NCBI RefSeq assembly: GCF_900116705.1
Contig: NZ_FPBP01000020.1
Coordinates: 1 to 36,936 of the forward strand
DNA length: 36,936 nt
Direction of reading: 5' to 3'
Origin: Halomonas korlensis
GTDB lineage: Bacteria > Pseudomonadota > Gammaproteobacteria > Pseudomonadales > Halomonadaceae
Position 1 is the stretch's first letter, and every line of letters starts with the position of its first letter. This document shows, piece by piece, positions 1 through 9,100 of the stretch. The position numbers were made by a program, and so were the translations under genes. The notes beneath the pieces are model-generated. The model was not told where the DNA came from, did not search any database, and worked only from the letters and a program-made list of their open reading frames with translations.

Positions 1-1187
1 GCCAGCCGCTGTTCGGCCTCGCGAGCGGCGTCCAGGTCATCGCTGTGGACAGCACCCAGTCCGCGTGCAAACCAGGTCAGCCCATCCGGCCAGGGAAACA
101 TATCCCAATCAATATAGTCTGGCGTGCGGGGTGCCATAGCCGCTGCCGCTTCCCAATTCCGTGTCTCGACAGCCAGCCTGGCCGGTATCGACGCCAAGTG
201 GTAGGCCCCGGGGAAGTTGGCCTGGTGCGGCCCGTTTGCCTGAGCCGTTTCCCAAACCTTGTGCGCCTCACTGTCCTCGCCGCGTTGGAGGTGGCCATAA
301 ACCAGATAATCGAGGGCGTGGATGTAGTGAAACGACGTTGCGCCACCCTCCTTATGATTCACTGCAACCTCAGCGGAGCGGCGATTCCAATCAATCACGT
401 TGGGCCAGTCGCCAAGCCGGACATAAATATGGGATGGCATATGCAGGGCATGGGGCACGTCTGGAGCAATCTCACCGTAAGATTCGACGATCTCTGGCGC
501 ATTTCCTCCGCGTCCATCGGCATCGGTGGCATGGATCGTGTAATGGACTGCCCCAGGATGGGTGGGATCGGTTTCCCAGGCAGTGCGCAGAACCTGCTCT
601 GCCTCGTTGTGCAGCGCCTTTCGGTCGTCAGCAAATTGCGCCAGTGTCAGCCGCGAAAGCGCGTAAAACGTGGCAACGTCGAGATCCCCAGGGTAGGACG
701 CATAAGCGGAGGCCATCCCCTCGATCCAACCTGCCAGCCGCGCCTGGACGCGGTCGGTCTCTGGCTCGAAAAAGGCGGCGGACGCCTCAATCAGCAATCG
801 CTCACGCTCGTCCTCGACGTTTTCGCGCGCTTCCTGGATGGCCTGACGGCCCTGGGCGATATCATCCGCACTTGGCGTCGTGCTCCATAGCGGCTGAAAC
901 AGGGAAGTGGCTGTGCCCCAGTGCGCCATTGCGCAATTGGGGTCGGCCTGAATAATCGCTTCAAACTCGGCCTTGGCCTGGGCGTACATCATGTGATGCA
1001 TCATTCCCAGTGCGTGATCGACATCAGCGCGCACATCTTCAGCACATTGCGCCTTGAAACTGATCGTGCCAACGGCATTTTCGCCGTTGGCCGTATGCTT
1101 ATCGTGCGTAGCGTCCTGGTGCGCCGAAGCAGGAAGGGCAATGCTTAAAGTTGCGACAAATAGGGCAAAGCGGAAAGCCGTGTTCAT
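1..1187 (-). CDS. Exported tetratricopeptide-type protein, 3' end beyond the window
   Basis: 395 codons are open with no stop before the left edge, so the C-terminus is missing. The ATG at 1187 is chosen because it opens a clear Sec signal peptide: hydrophobic residues 6-19, then LPASA with cleavage after A22 (SA|HQ). A weak AGGGG ribosome site lies about 10 nt upstream. The mature start is rich in His (HQDATHDKHT) and residues 62-67 read MMHHMM. The rest looks helical and TPR-like, with AKAEFEAIIQADP near 72-84, HYTIHA near 215-220 and HALHMPSHIYVRLGDW at 246-261. I recall the last two from uncharacterised exported TPR proteins. The His/Met-rich start might bind metal, but that is only a guess. 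No operon partner is visible. Large plus-strand ORFs opposite it are GC-driven shadows. Function unknown. Confidence 0.82.
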   Translation of the reverse strand, partial: MNTAFRFALFVATLSIALPASAHQDATHDKHTANGENAVGTISFKAQCAEDVRADVDHALGMMHHMMYAQAKAEFEAIIQADPNCAMAHWGTATSLFQPLWSTTPSADDIAQGRQAIQEARENVEDERERLLIEASAAFFEPETDRVQARLAGWIEGMASAYASYPGDLDVATFYALSRLTLAQFADDRKALHNEAEQVLRTAWETDPTHPGAVHYTIHATDADGRGGNAPEIVESYGEIAPDVPHALHMPSHIYVRLGDWPNVIDWNRRSAEVAVNHKEGGATSFHYIHALDYLVYGHLQRGEDSEAHKVWETAQANGPHQANFPGAYHLASIPARLAVETRNWEAAAAMAPRTPDYIDWDMFPWPDGLTWFARGLGAVHSDDLDAAREAEQRL

Positions 1188-1579
1188 GACGACACCCCCT
1201 AGAACCATTGAGTGGCGGGACCGGGCATGTCGTAAAACGGTCGGGGGCTGAAAACATACTGACAGTCATTGACCCTGCATGCTCAGCTACTACTACAAAT
1301 CTAGTCCAATACCGGTTGATCGGCGAGAGGGGATTGCTCTGTTCGAAGGATGGGAGTCGCCGAGGCCCGCGCCTTACCGAGGTCGCCATGGACGACAGGC
1401 ACCGTCTATTGACTGGGCCGAGATAAAGAAGCAGCGCTACTGCTGAGCAAGGGAGAACTGTTATTTTTCATCGCTACGTGTATGGTCCCGGCAAGTAGTG
1501 GCCTATGGCATGAACCATTGTCCATTGAGGATCCAGGGCTCAACTGCTTCATCAATGCGCCACGACCACGCACGCCAAC
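1188..1579. other. Gene-free stretch upstream of the TPR gene
   Basis: I see no convincing gene here. The right part of the first 100 bases presumably holds the promoter of the minus-strand TPR gene, but I could not pick convincing -10 and -35 boxes. The short open frames on both strands have no signal peptide, good ribosome site or recognisable motif. Confidence 0.5.
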
Positions 1580-1705
1580 CGTGCAGAGATACAATGGCAT
1601 CTTCTGGATCCTCTGTTCCTGTGCCAAATGTCGGGTAATCACGGGAGCTTGCGGCTGTCTTCGTCGCTGAACTTTCAGGTGTACCCGACGCCATCGCTTC
1701 CGCAT
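1580..1705 (+). pseudogene. IS5-family transposase scrap
   Basis: The plus-strand reading NGIFWILCSCAKCR near 1594-1635 matches the N-terminal signature of IS5-family (IS427-type) transposases. The same signature (NGIFWILCSGAKRRDLP) occurs in the better-preserved copy at 5384-6058. Only about 40 codons are recognisable; the frame then runs into unrelated residues and a stop, with no catalytic residues left. It is a dead fragment of an old insertion, lying in the relic zone between the TPR gene and the IS701 remains. Confidence 0.6.
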
Positions 1706-1741
1706 TGACGAGTCGCCCACGACCTAGGCCACCTACCGACA

Positions 1742-2003
1742 CGATTCCAGCTTCATGCGCCGCTGTGTGCGCTCGGTGATGAAGATGCTGGGCCGCTCAG
1801 CAAGCCCAACGTCGAGGCCAAAATCTTCAGTCAGATGGTGCACGTGGAACAGGCAGTGCACTGTATCAACGGCGAGTTCCTGATGTTGGAGTGGCATCTC
1901 GGCCACGAGGTCCGGGTACCTGGCCGACAATATCAACGGGATCGATTTCACCAGTTACACTGCCCAGACACATGAGAAGCTGGCTGAGCTTGAAAATGAA
2001 TAG
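1742..2003 (+). pseudogene. 3' remnant of an unrecognised gene, probably frameshifted
   Basis: The plus strand is open from 1742 with protein-like sequence (NVEAKIFSQMVHVEQAVHC, then LEWHLGHEV). It appears to continue in another frame from about 1916 as YLADNINGIDF, then TAQTHEKLAELENE and a stop at 2001-2003. The last 20 or so codons are repeated at the right end of the window (34811-34910, EIDFT then TAQTHEKPAEPEE), which suggests a real gene once ended here. I do not recognise the family. The single-base frame change near 1910 and the lack of a start or ribosome site make this a relic at best. Confidence 0.3.
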
Positions 2004-2040
2004 AATGCCGAGAATCACCAATCGGCCGCCAATAGCATCA
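1935..2040 (+). repeat. Dispersed direct repeat, left copy
   Basis: About 100 bases resemble 34811-34910 in the same orientation. The shared blocks include CACTGCCCAGACACATGAGA and GAGAATCACCA followed by CGGCC. The similarity covers the end of a small reading frame (TAQTHEK) and about 35 bases beyond its stop. The copies are about 33 kb apart and flank the whole Tc region. They are too diverged to be a recent target duplication; they may be the ends of a once-repeated gene or module. Confidence 0.6.
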
Positions 2041-2124
2041 CACCGCCAACTTAAGAGCATGCCCAGCCCGCCAAACGGAACGGCCATAAGGTCCGACACA
2101 TAACCGCCTCATGGTTATACGACG

Positions 2125-2159
2125 TCAACTACTTTGGCCGGTTGTGCCAAAGTAGTTGA
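2125..2159 (+). terminator. Strong 14-bp hairpin, possible terminator
   Basis: TCAACTACTTTGGC (2125-2138) and GCCAAAGTAGTTGA (2146-2159) form a perfect 14-bp stem around a 7-nt loop. The plus strand continues GTCTTTATATT, a weak U-tract, so a plus-strand terminator is possible. The hairpin also lies just past the 3' end of the minus-strand gene remnant at 2231-2749, but that side has no T-run. The end of a lost mobile element is an alternative. Confidence 0.45.
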
Positions 2160-2230
2160 GTCTTTATATTACGAGAACACGTTATTCCAAGGTGGTAAAT
2201 TTGCACTAGTGTACAAAGTGACCTGGATAC

Positions 2231-2749
2231 TCACTTTGGCTTAGAATGCTCAGTGACCTGAATACTTATAACGCCCCCCTGAAATGGAAGCTTGCAGGTC
2301 AATTCGTAATATCCTGCAGGAGCACTCTGCCGAGCGACCAAACGATAATTCCCTCGTCCGTTTCGGGTGTGTTTAAAGCTATCCTGAATTCTTGTGGGAA
2401 GCGTTCCGCCCACACGATTTCCAAACATGTCCCTGCTGTAGAGTTCACAGTCGAGCGGGTTACGACGTGCATCTAGCGTGTGGTTGGTTTCTACACGGAT
2501 CTGAACACTAGGCAGGCCGTTCGAGTTATGGGTGTTATGCCGTATGATCGGGCAAGTGACACTTCTTAGGGCACCACTGCCATCAAGGTTGAATGTTCCA
2601 ACACTTCGATGCACGATATGGGGTAGTGACGCAGGTGAGTCTGGCTGTCACATACTGCCAGGAATAATAGTCATTATTTCTTCTGCGGATACTTCCGTTA
2701 CGAAAAGTATAATTCCGATGATCGTAGTTAATATGAAATTTTTTTTCAT
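2231..2749 (-). pseudogene. Small secreted protein gene interrupted by an in-frame TGA
   Basis: The ATG at 2749 has a good ribosome site (AAGGA, 7 nt upstream) and encodes a signal peptide: MKKN, a hydrophobic core FILTTIIGIILFV, then TEVSA with likely cleavage after A22. At codon 34 (plus 2648-2650) a TGA stops the frame. The same frame then continues for 138 more codons to the stop at 2231-2233, with ordered, Cys-containing sequence (VTCPI, DCELYS, YELTCKL). Full length would be 172 residues. A Trp codon (TGG) mutated to TGA is the simplest cause. The downstream part could start at a GTG at 2614 but would then lack its export signal and has no evident ribosome site. The family is not recognised. 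It is more AT-rich than the Tc genes. Confidence 0.6.
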
Positions 2750-2759
2750 GACTGATTCC

Positions 2760-3069
2760 TTTTTTACCAAATGCATAGTGTCTCAAAAGATTCTGCACTC
2801 AATTCCGGTAATTTGTATTTACACCCAAGCCATGGCCTTCACCAGACGTGGATCATTGTTGATAGGTAACCAACGACGTATAGGCATTATTTATAACTGC
2901 AGTATTAGAGTGATTTTTGTTGTCTGGCTAACTATCAGTGCCTACTACTATAACCGTAATTGGTTGACTTACGCTTTAAAGTAGAGCCTTCTTTCGATAC
3001 AGGGATGTCATGGTGTGCTGTGATTTTCCTGATTTCTCAGCTATGCCAGCTCCCAGGGAAGTGCTTTCA
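2760..3069. other. AT-rich gene-free spacer
   Basis: This stretch lies between the start of the broken secreted-protein gene and the IS701 relic. It is clearly more AT-rich than the surroundings and probably contains the former promoter of the minus-strand gene. I see no reading frame with a convincing start or motif. Confidence 0.4.
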
Positions 3070-3962
3070 TCGCTCGCGAGCTGTACCTGCCGGACGCTCG
3101 AACACAGGATCGTTAATGCTGTAGCAAGGCCGGGATTCCCGATGAGGTCGGCTTTGCCAGCAAGCCGGAACTGGCCCGGCGAATGCTGGAACGGGCGCTT
3201 TATAATGGCATGCCTGCCGGCTGTGTCACCGGAGATGCCGTCTATGGGGGCAACCGTAGCCTTCGCCTTTGGCCCGAACAGCGGGAACAACCCTTTCGTC
3301 CTCGCCGTGCCATGCAATGAGCCGTTAGTGTGGCAGGGGCCAGAGTATATCCGAGCCGACGAGATAGCCGATGCGCTGCCACGCGATGCCTGGCATCGTC
3401 TTTCCGCCGGCAGCGGCAGCAAGGACGAACACTGGTACGGCTGGGCCATGACTCCCTTATGGCGTCTCCCATTAGCGGAAGAAGCGCCACACTGGGGCCA
3501 TTACCTATTAATTCGCCAATCGTGCGCTGACCCCACCGACCGGGCGTTCTACATGGCGTTTGCTTCCCGCGATCAGGTCTCGCTGGATGCCCTGATCCGG
3601 GTCGCCAGCCAACGTTGGCCTATCGAGCAAGGCTTTCAGACCGCCAAGGGAGAAGGTGGCCTGGAGCAGTAGAAGGTCCGCCGCTGGTCGGGCGGGTACC
3701 GGCATATTACGCTCGCTCTTCTGGCGTATGCCTTGCTCGCTGTGATGCGCCAAACAGGCCATCAACGTCCCACCTACGAATCGACCTGACGCTTCCGGAG
3801 ATCAGGAAGTGACTGATTCGCCTGGTGTGGCGGGGCATGGAAACCGCTTCGCATGGGTGGCATGGGTCCGACCGGCGTCGACGACATCAATACCGTGCCT
3901 GGCAGCGCCACCGTAGAAGGCGACAGAAGTATGCCGAAACTTCACAGCAATTACGGCTGTAG
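3070..3962 (+). pseudogene. Decayed IS701-type transposase, C-terminal two-thirds
   Basis: Reading across frames recovers a familiar transposase: SRELYLPDA near 3075, GIPDEVGFA and LARRMLERALYNGMPA near 3130-3215, VTGDAVYGGNRSLR near 3222-3265, then in one frame FVLAVPCNEP, WQGPEYIRADEIADALPRDA, WHRLSAGSGSK, HWGHYLLIR, ADPTDRAFYMAFASRDQVS and RWPIEQGFQTAKGE. A TAG at 3670-3672 replaces a Tyr/Asp codon. After it the frame continues VRRWSGGYRHITLALLAYAL, LTLPEIRK and RRRHQYRAWQRHRRRRQK to a stop at 3960-3962. The order and length match the C-terminal part of IS701-family transposases. The N-terminal third is missing and there are several frameshifts and stops, so it cannot be active. Confidence 0.8.
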
Positions 3963-4032
3963 TAGTTTGGGTTGGGTTTTGAGGCCATAACCGACTCCTC
4001 TAGTTGCGCAGAGGGCCGGGCGTCCTGCTCTT

Positions 4033-5253
4033 TCAAAATTTCAACAAATAGTGTAAGCCATTCTCTTGTGCCGAATTTTTTCCTTTCTGCCAATCGAGCA
4101 GCCAGCTCGCGGCGGGGATGGCCGTGCCGGAAGCGAGGCCGAGCCCGGCCGTCGTCAGGGCAATGGGGGTGATCGGGGCGGCGAAGACTGCCAATAAGGC
4201 GGAGGCCGCGCCAATGCTGATGCCAGCAGCCGCAAGCAACCGCTTCGTGCGTTCAGTGAGCCCGGTATCAAGGGCTTTGCGGGCCTCGTCCAGTTCCCTG
4301 GCGATGGCGGGAATAGTCTTGCGTTCAAGCGTATTGGCGAAGTCAGCGCTCCACGGCTCGGACTCGATCTGGCGTGCCATCCAGCCTAACTTGTCGCGGG
4401 CCTGAGCTAGAGTGGCAGCGTGCCTTTGGCGGTGCTCCAGAACTTCCTCAAGAGGGATGATCGGGCTGAGGATGGGCAGCGTAAGTTGCGTATCGGTCAG
4501 CGTGGTAGCCGCCAGTTCATCGGTCTTGAGTTGGCGTGCCCGCACACGGTCGCTCACTACCTGCTGGATAGCCGGCTCTTGGGTGGCGCGGCGGAGCTTT
4601 AGCGCAAGGGCCTGGCTGTGGAATGGATTGTCGGCGATCGGAGTGGCGCCGGCGTGTAGCAGGCCGGTGAAGAGGGCGTGGTTCATCATGATTGACTCGC
4701 CGAGGGCCAGCGGTAAGTCGGCATAGCGGTACTCGACCGCGCCGTCGTAGCCTTCGCGATATTCGTCGTAGGCCTGGCCCGACTGGGCGTAGGCATAGTA
4801 CTCGGCGGCCCCGCCCTCGCTGTGGTTGGTGGCAGTGCCCGACACCTCGCGGGCGAGATCGCCGAGCAGGTAACGCATGGCCTCGTCCTCCTTCAAGCCA
4901 CGCGGTAGCTTGGCGAAGGAGAGCGTCCATCGCTGCTTGCCCGTCGCGTAGCTGTGGCCCTCGCACATGTGTAGGAACTCGGGGTCGGCCATGTCGCGAC
5001 GGATGGCGTCGACGATGGCGCCGGCGTGCCGAGCGAGGGCCGCGGCGGGCGTCACCACCTCGAGGATGCCAGCGTCCTGAAGAAGTATCACAGCATCGCG
5101 GGCGACGTGGTCGGCCCCGACCGTGTCCCAGCTCGCGCCGACCGGGTCGAGAATGACCAGTTTGTCGAACCAGAGTGCCGCCACCTTCAAAAGTGGAAGC
5201 TGAGCATCCGTAAAAGAGGCGTAGGGAAAGTAGAAGAGAGTGTTTTCGTTCAT
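4033..5253 (-). CDS. Uncharacterised 406-residue protein with C-terminal hydrophobic hairpin
   Basis: The ATG at 5253 has GGAA about 7 nt upstream; the frame is intact and ends at TGA 4033-4035. The start NTLFYFPYASFTDAQLPLLK and WFDKLVILDP look like a soluble alpha/beta domain. Residues 130-290 are Ala- and charge-rich. A helical, possibly coiled-coil stretch (HRQRHAATLAQARDKL, then LDEARKALDTGLTERTKR) precedes residues 338-388, which are almost wholly hydrophobic (AAAGISIGAASALLAVFAA, then TTAGLGLASGTAI) with a Pro turn, like a two-pass hairpin. The start faintly resembles uncharacterised DUF6236-type proteins, but I am not sure. It lies on the same strand downstream of the Tc genes, separated by the IS5 remnant, so it may once have been co-transcribed with tcA. 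Oddity: the overlapping frame from 4093 (KKFGTREWLTLFVEILKEQ) also looks protein-like, so a late frameshift is possible. Confidence 0.75.
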   Translation of the reverse strand: MNENTLFYFPYASFTDAQLPLLKVAALWFDKLVILDPVGASWDTVGADHVARDAVILLQDAGILEVVTPAAALARHAGAIVDAIRRDMADPEFLHMCEGHSYATGKQRWTLSFAKLPRGLKEDEAMRYLLGDLAREVSGTATNHSEGGAAEYYAYAQSGQAYDEYREGYDGAVEYRYADLPLALGESIMMNHALFTGLLHAGATPIADNPFHSQALALKLRRATQEPAIQQVVSDRVRARQLKTDELAATTLTDTQLTLPILSPIIPLEEVLEHRQRHAATLAQARDKLGWMARQIESEPWSADFANTLERKTIPAIARELDEARKALDTGLTERTKRLLAAAGISIGAASALLAVFAAPITPIALTTAGLGLASGTAIPAASWLLDWQKGKNSAQENGLHYLLKF

Positions 5254-5383
5254 GATTATTCCATAGTTAGTTGTTCTAACAGTTGATTTTTCTGGTTATA
5301 TTTATCGTCCGCAGTGCTTTTAGTTAGTAGCGCTGCCTTGGCATACGCCCTGTTGTGGCAATTGAACCTAAATAAATTGGCGG

Positions 5384-6058
5384 TCATTTAGTTATTCCGC
5401 ACAGTCGGCGCCGGGTGATGATCAGACGCATGCAGAAGCGGGTACAGTAGCGACGTAGCGGATCGCTGTCGTAGCCCTTGTCCGCGACCACGTACCGACA
5501 GCGCTTACGAGGACGACCCCGATCGCCGGGCAATTGCACCTGCTCAAGCAGCTCGAAGAAATGTCGCGAATCGGCCTGATGCCCCGCTGACAACGTGAAG
5601 CTCAACGGGAGCCCCCGAGCATCGCACAGCAGGTGCAGCTTGGTAGTCAGCCCGCCACGACTGCGCCCCAAGGCATGATCTGCATGATCTACCGGTTCTT
5701 CCGGCCCCCCCTTTTTACCGACACCCCCGGGGGCACGGGTCGCCCGACTCGACTTCGAATCGGCCATCCAGGCGTCGAGATCCATGAGCCCATCCTTGCC
5801 CAGGCGAAGATGCAGACGAGCCAGTGCCTGATCGAAGGTGCCGTCATCGCGCCACTGACGGAATCGCTGATAGTCGGTCTCCCATGGGCCATAGCGCTCC
5901 GGAAGGTCCCGCCGCTTGGCCCCGGAGCAGAGGATCCAGAAGATGCCGTTGAGTATCTTGCGGTCGTCTCGTCGTGGACGCCCCATGACCTGCGGCGGGG
6001 AAACGAACTCCTCGATCATGCGCCAGCGCTCGTCGGAAAGTTCGTGATGTCCTGCCAT
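5384..6058 (-). pseudogene. IS5-family (IS427-type) transposase, truncated C-terminus
   Basis: The preferred ATG is at 6058 (MAGHHELSDERWRMIEEF), with GGGAAGG just upstream. A longer in-frame start at 6100 is less likely. Family signatures in order: RRDDRKILNGIFWILCSGAK, LPERYGPWETDYQRFRQW, DLDAWMADSKSSRA (first catalytic Asp), GRSRGGLTTKLHLLCDARG, and CRYVVADKGYDSDPLRRYC (second Asp). The frame then ends quickly (RRRLCGITK, stop at 5384-5386). The expected block with the catalytic Glu (usually NVVERLFGWLKE-like) is absent, so about 40-60 residues were lost and the enzyme should be inactive. The element sits directly against the tcA stop codon. I could not identify its terminal inverted repeats. 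Confidence 0.85.
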
Positions 6059-6158
6059 ACGCGCCTTCCCTGTCATGACAGGAGGTGGTGTGGCAATCAT
6101 GGCTTTTCAGACAGAACGTAGACAGCTTGTGGCTCGGGAGTCCAGAAGGTGGCGGCCC

Positions 6159-9100
6159 TCATGGGCAAGACGGCGGCTCGGGCGGCGGAGCGACACAGCG
6201 GGGCGAGGGCTCGGTTGCTGTATAGCCGAAGACGAGCCAGGCGTTGCAGATCTTCAGTGCCCTCGGGTCGAAGGCGAGCACGCCGAGCACGGTGTCATGG
6301 CCCGCCAGCTCCACCGGGTCGATCTCCAGGACGCCGTGGAAGAAGCCCGGCCAGGCGGCGTCGGCCACGCAGTCCACGGTGAAGACCCCTTCGCGGCAGG
6401 TGTCGGGTCGGATCGTCTCCACCCGCTCGCTGGCAAAGAAGATCGCCCGCAGCGGGCGGCTCGGATCGGCATCCGGCGCCTCGCAGAGTATCTCGATGCG
6501 TCCGACCACGGGCCGGCGGTTGCCGGTGAGGAAGGGAAACATCGCGCGGTCGAGGGCGAGGCCGAGATAGTCGGTCCCTTCCCTCGACATCCCGTGGTGC
6601 CCCGGAGCTGCCATTCGCCGCCACCGCCCGGGCATCTCGCGCTTCGCGTCAATGAAGCGCTGGCCCGACCCCGGTAGATACCGCCGTGCGCACTCCCAGG
6701 CGGCGGCGCGAAGGAGATGGCCGCCCTCATGGGCTACGTAGCGCATGTGCAGTACCAGATCAGCCACCGTCTCGAGATCGAAGCGGTTGGTTTCGGGGGG
6801 CAGCTCGATGCAGAGCCGGCATACGGCTCCCTGATACTCAAAGGGTAGATAGCGCAAATCGTTCAGATCGAGCGAGAAGAGCCCCGCATCCTCTTGACCC
6901 GAAGACGTGGCAATCGCCTCCGCCGCGCCATAAAGATGCGCCACGCGCGGATCGTCGGGCAGGGGTTCGTAGCCCGAGTTGCAGCCCATGTCGTCGCAGC
7001 AGCGATGGTCGGCCGTGCGTACCTCCGGGCTCACACGGATTGATGATGCGAGCAGCATGACCTTGCACTGGATTCCCTGATAGGGGCCAACCACACAAGG
7101 AAGGCTCACGGCAAGGCTGCGGATGCGCCGCAGGTAGTGCCCCGGATAGTCGAGGTCGAAGAGCCATTCGGGTAGCTCGACCACGCAGCGCCCGGTGGCG
7201 ACGAGTTGCAGGAAGGCGGTAGGGAAATGCTGGCGTAGCGAGATGTGCTTGGTGAGCTCATAGGGGCGTCTGTCACGGTCCTCATAGGCCTTCTGCATGC
7301 GTGCAAGTGCGAGGCCCAGTCGGTCGCCGTCGAGGAGTCGCTCATGCAGGCTGTCGGGTGCATCGAGCGACACAAAGCGTTCGGTCGAGAGCTCGCGCTC
7401 GAAGTTGAAGGCGGCCTCGGCGTCAAGCGCGCAGACGAGCGCCAGATCGTGGCACTGGGCGTGGAGTGCCGCGAGCTCCTTCTGCATCCACAGGAAGAGC
7501 TCATGGCTGGTGAACTTGTCGCGCAGAAAGTTGTGCAACTCGGCGGTGTTGGCGATGCTCGCCCGATGCGCGTTGAGCTCGCGCAGGGCGGCGTCGCGAC
7601 GGCGCTCGGCGGCGAGAATCTCGCGCTCGTTGCGGGCGACGTCGATGGTGACGACGTCGATCTGGTGGCGCCATTCGTCCTCGCGCCGCTCCCAGCCATC
7701 CTTGGTCAGCCCCAGCGAGGCCACCGTGTTGACGATATCGGCAGCGACGTTCACCACCGTTCCGATCGAGGAGAAGATCATCGCGAGCTTCTTGCCGGGC
7801 GGCAGGGTGACGAAGTTGCATGGAAAGCCCACATTCGGATCCGGGATAAGGTTCATCGCCTGGCCGATTGCCTCCACCACATTGCCGGCGGCGCGCAGCC
7901 CGGTCGCGGTACCGATCAGCGGCTCGTATTGCGATTCGCCCGAGAGGAGCCCCGCCGCGAGAAGGTTCTGGTAGTAGGTGAGGTTGGTGATCGAGGCTTC
8001 TTTCGACTTGCGAAGGGCCTGCACCGTCCAGTCCGTCTCGCGCCACTGGTTCTGGCGGATCTCGAGCATTAGATCGTTGATCTGGCGCTGATGCTTGGTA
8101 GTGAGCTGGGAGAGGAATTCCGCATCGCCCGATTGAAACGCCTGCTGGAGCGCCCGGCCGAGCTGGGCGCATTCGCCGGCCACCCTCCGGGCGCGCTCGA
8201 CGAGCACGGTGAAGCGGTGCGGGCTCTTGCGCCGGCACCATTGCGCCACATCAAGGCAGGGGTCGCCCGAGAGCTTGCAACATTCGCGGGCGAGATCCTC
8301 CGAGAAGTAAGGCTGCACGGCCCAGGGCCGGCTACACTTGTGGCGATGCGAGTCGAGGCAGGCATGGATGCGCCCCTCGATGTCCTCGGCCTTCTCATAG
8401 AGGCACATCAGCCGCGGGTTGAGCGGTGCGCAGGCGAGCGTCACGTCGCGGACCGGCAGGGCGGGCGCCTCGCCCGGCTTGACCACGACGGTCTTCGGCA
8501 TCGCGCCGAGGACCCGCCGCGCCGTGTCGGCCAGAAGCCGCGCGCGTTGATAGACTTCAGGCGTATCCTTGCGGATCAGAGCCTCGGCCCAATGAAGCAG
8601 GATCTCGCCATAGAGCATCATCACGAGCCGACGCTCGGCGCGGGTGTCGGAGACCGGGTCGCTCGGGCAGCAGCAGATGCCGGGCCGCGGCAGGAGGACG
8701 GGGTTGATCACTGCAGGCACAGGGACCGGAAGTTCGGGATCATCCGGGTCGTCGGGATCATCCGGAAACGTGGGATCGGGCAGGCGTGGGCGATCGCAGG
8801 CCGCCCAAATATTGTCACCCTGAAGAGTCGGGAACTCGAGCTCGAGCCACTTCAACGCGTCCTCATAATGGCAATGGGCGGCTAGATGCTCGGCCACCGC
8901 GAGCACCGCCCCGAAGGTCTTTTTGGGCAGCACCGGCGCACCGGGACAGGCGAAGGCAAACCAAGGGAAGGCCGCAAGCCCACCGGGAAGCGCCGGGACA
9001 TCCGCCGGTTGAAGCGCCGGCAGGGGCGTTGCGGTATCGGGGGCAATGTCGTAGCGGAAACCCGGCACGGGATCGTCGGGATAGCCGATGCGCGCCTCGC

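Noticed and set aside
45..955. Two plus-strand frames of 264-281 codons at the left edge
   Set aside because: They lie opposite the exported TPR protein, whose signal peptide and motifs identify the real frame.
2532..2984. A 150-codon plus-strand frame
   Set aside because: It overlaps the signal-peptide gene on the minus strand, which has the better start and ribosome site.
3887..4093. A separate 68-codon minus-strand gene overlapping the end of the 406-residue protein
   Set aside because: No own ribosome site; more likely a shifted-frame shadow or the trace of a late frameshift, noted in the main entry.
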